A DNA stretch of 7,172 bases, from assembly GCA_945833895.1 (NCBI GenBank), contig CAMAGQ010000086.1:1-7172 (forward strand), written 5' to 3'. This document shows, piece by piece, positions 6,592-7,172 of this stretch. The position numbers and the translations under genes were made by a program. This stretch comes from an uncultured bacterium. GTDB lineage: Bacteria; Cyanobacteriota; Vampirovibrionia; Gastranaerophilales; Gastranaerophilaceae. Numbering within the stretch: position 1 is the first letter of the stretch; every line of letters begins with the position of its first letter. A model generated the notes under the pieces. The model did not search any database, was not told where the DNA came from, and was given only the letters and a program-made list of their open reading frames with translations.

Positions 6592-6931
6592 GTCATTCTG
6601 AGAGCAACAATTATTTTTTGCCCGAAAAATCCCCTGCAAATTTCCACAAACATGTCATGCTGAACTTGTTTCAGCATCGCAATGTCGTTCAACTATGAGC
6701 TCCTGAAATAAATTCAGGATGACGGGACAACGCCCTCTCTCCTTGTGAGAGGGCAGAAAATCAACTTGAGAAAGTTTTTCGAAAGTTAGATTTTCGGGAG
6801 AGGGTTTGAGAGTTCGACTAGTGTCCCGACAAGAGAAGGAAAATCGTCATTCTGAGGACAACAATTATTCTATGTCCGAAGAATCCCTGACAAAGTTTGC
6901 AAAAGATTCTTCGCTTCGCTCTGAATGACAG
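6592..6931. repeat. long direct repeat, copy B
   Basis: Same orientation and modular structure as 4037-4376, offset by 2555 bp. From 6620 to 6931 it differs from copy A only at 6889. The identical sequence includes the spacer with the GCCCTCTC/GAGAGGGC hairpin as well as both palindromic modules. It ends 6 bp before the terminator hairpin at 6938, next to the rRNA-like segment. Confidence 0.9.
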
Positions 6932-6937
6932 ACAAAA

Positions 6938-6974
6938 AAAAAGAGAACCAAACTTACATCTTGATTCTCTTTTT
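6938..6974 (-). terminator. intrinsic terminator, minus strand (usable in both directions)
   Basis: Arms AAAAAGAGAACCA (6938-6950) and TGATTCTCTTTTT (6962-6974) pair with one mismatch around an 11-nt loop. On the minus strand the stem runs into a nine-T run. On the plus strand it ends in TTTTT as well. It lies directly after the second 5S-like tail (6977-6992 region). Confidence 0.75.
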
Positions 6975-6976
6975 CT

Positions 6977-7080
6977 AAATTAGGTGCTGGCAGCGCTAGC
7001 GAGCAGAGGCTGAAAGGGCTTGCGTTCAGCAAGACCTGTAACGCCGTTTAATACGAGCGACGCAAGACCAGACATTATAG
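6977..7080 (-). other. structured segment ending in a second 5S-like 3' tail
   Basis: On the minus strand this roughly 100-nt stretch ends CTAGCGCTGCCAGCACCTAA. That is close to the end of the 5S-like gene at the right edge (CTAGTTGCCAGCACCTAA), and the 16-bp AAATTAGGTGCTGGCA is exact at 6977-6992 and 7118-7133. The body does not resemble 5S. It has pairing segments (CTTGCGT...ACGCAAG, and GCGTT...AACGC within) and the palindrome CGCTAGCG, and it is visibly more GC-rich than its surroundings. It may be a degraded or chimeric 5S copy or a small RNA sharing the rRNA transcript. It is not a recognisable tRNA. Confidence 0.4.
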
Positions 7081-7081
7081 A

Positions 7082-7116
7082 AACAGCCTGATTTAAAATA
7101 CTTAAATCAGGCTGTT
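7082..7116 (-). terminator. rRNA-operon terminator hairpin, minus strand
   Basis: A perfect 15-bp stem (7082-7096 / 7102-7116) with a 5-nt loop begins a few bases after the 3' end of the 5S-like sequence. On the minus strand it is followed by TCTATAAT, a moderate U-rich tail. The position fits the end of an rRNA operon. Confidence 0.8.
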
Positions 7117-7123
7117 AAAATTA

Positions 7124-7172
7124 GGTGCTGGCAACTAGTTATCTTCCCAGGGGGTGGCCCCCCAAGTATTGT
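7124..7172 (-). rRNA. rrf: 5S ribosomal RNA, 3' part (5' part outside window)
   Basis: On the minus strand the sequence reads ACTTGGGGGGCCACCCCCTGGGAAGATA and ends TTGCCAGCACC. This is the typical 5S helix IV/V region (a G-rich stem closed by a short loop, then the GGGA-AGATA internal loop) followed by a 3' strand able to pair with a GGTGCTGGC-type 5' end. The terminator just beyond supports this. About 49 nt of an expected 115-120 are visible, so the operon enters from the right. Confidence 0.75.

Noticed and set aside
4037..6931. CRISPR array
   Set aside because: There are only two or three repeat copies, far too long and too widely and irregularly spaced, with genes rather than spacers between them.
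4037..6931. Composite insertion-sequence transposon
   Set aside because: The flanking repeats lack any transposase frame and neither enclosed gene resembles a transposase or recombinase; at most these are non-autonomous elements.
6990..7080. tRNA gene before an apparent CCA
   Set aside because: The segment contains ACCA, but no cloverleaf, anticodon arm or T-loop consensus could be drawn on either strand.

Overview
The window is AT-rich and reads as a chromosome segment from an anaerobic or fermentative bacterium with an outer membrane. An MlaA-type outer-membrane lipid-transport domain implies two membranes, and a pyruvate formate-lyase activase implies anaerobic pyruvate metabolism. Dispersed palindromic repeats, AT-rich composition and orphan proteins would fit a gut lineage such as the Gastranaerophilales (Vampirovibrionia/Melainabacteria), but this is a guess and nothing in the window fixes the taxonomy.

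Left part (1-3603, plus strand): three conserved genes. The first encodes an MlaA (VacJ) domain fused to a C-terminal alpha/beta-hydrolase domain; its true start may lie left of the window. It is followed by tcdA (tRNA t6A to ct6A cyclisation) and pflA (glycyl-radical activase). The last two are separated by one base and are probably co-translated.

Middle and right part (3604-6931): an accessory-looking region. It has a good sigma70-type promoter with an overlapping inverted repeat, a short ORF with a strong ribosome binding site whose frame continues through two stops (probably a decayed gene), and two long direct repeats (4037-4376 and 6592-6931). The repeats differ at one base over their last 312 bp. 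They enclose two orphan genes transcribed divergently: a 182-aa protein on the minus strand and a 359-aa protein on the plus strand. A third, partial copy of the repeat (73 bp, identical) lies between these two genes and is bracketed by a 23-bp direct repeat. The repeats are built of nested palindromes and look like composite MITE/REP-type elements.

Right edge (6938-7172, minus strand): the 3' end of what looks like a 5S rRNA gene whose 5' part lies beyond the window, followed by a 15-bp terminator hairpin. Then comes an unexplained roughly 100-bp structured segment ending in a second copy of the 5S-like tail, with its own terminator. An rRNA operon therefore probably enters from the right and stops against the repeat-flanked module.

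The most interesting items are the MlaA-hydrolase fusion, the two orphan genes held between almost identical direct repeats, and the tandem 5S-like tail/terminator arrangement.
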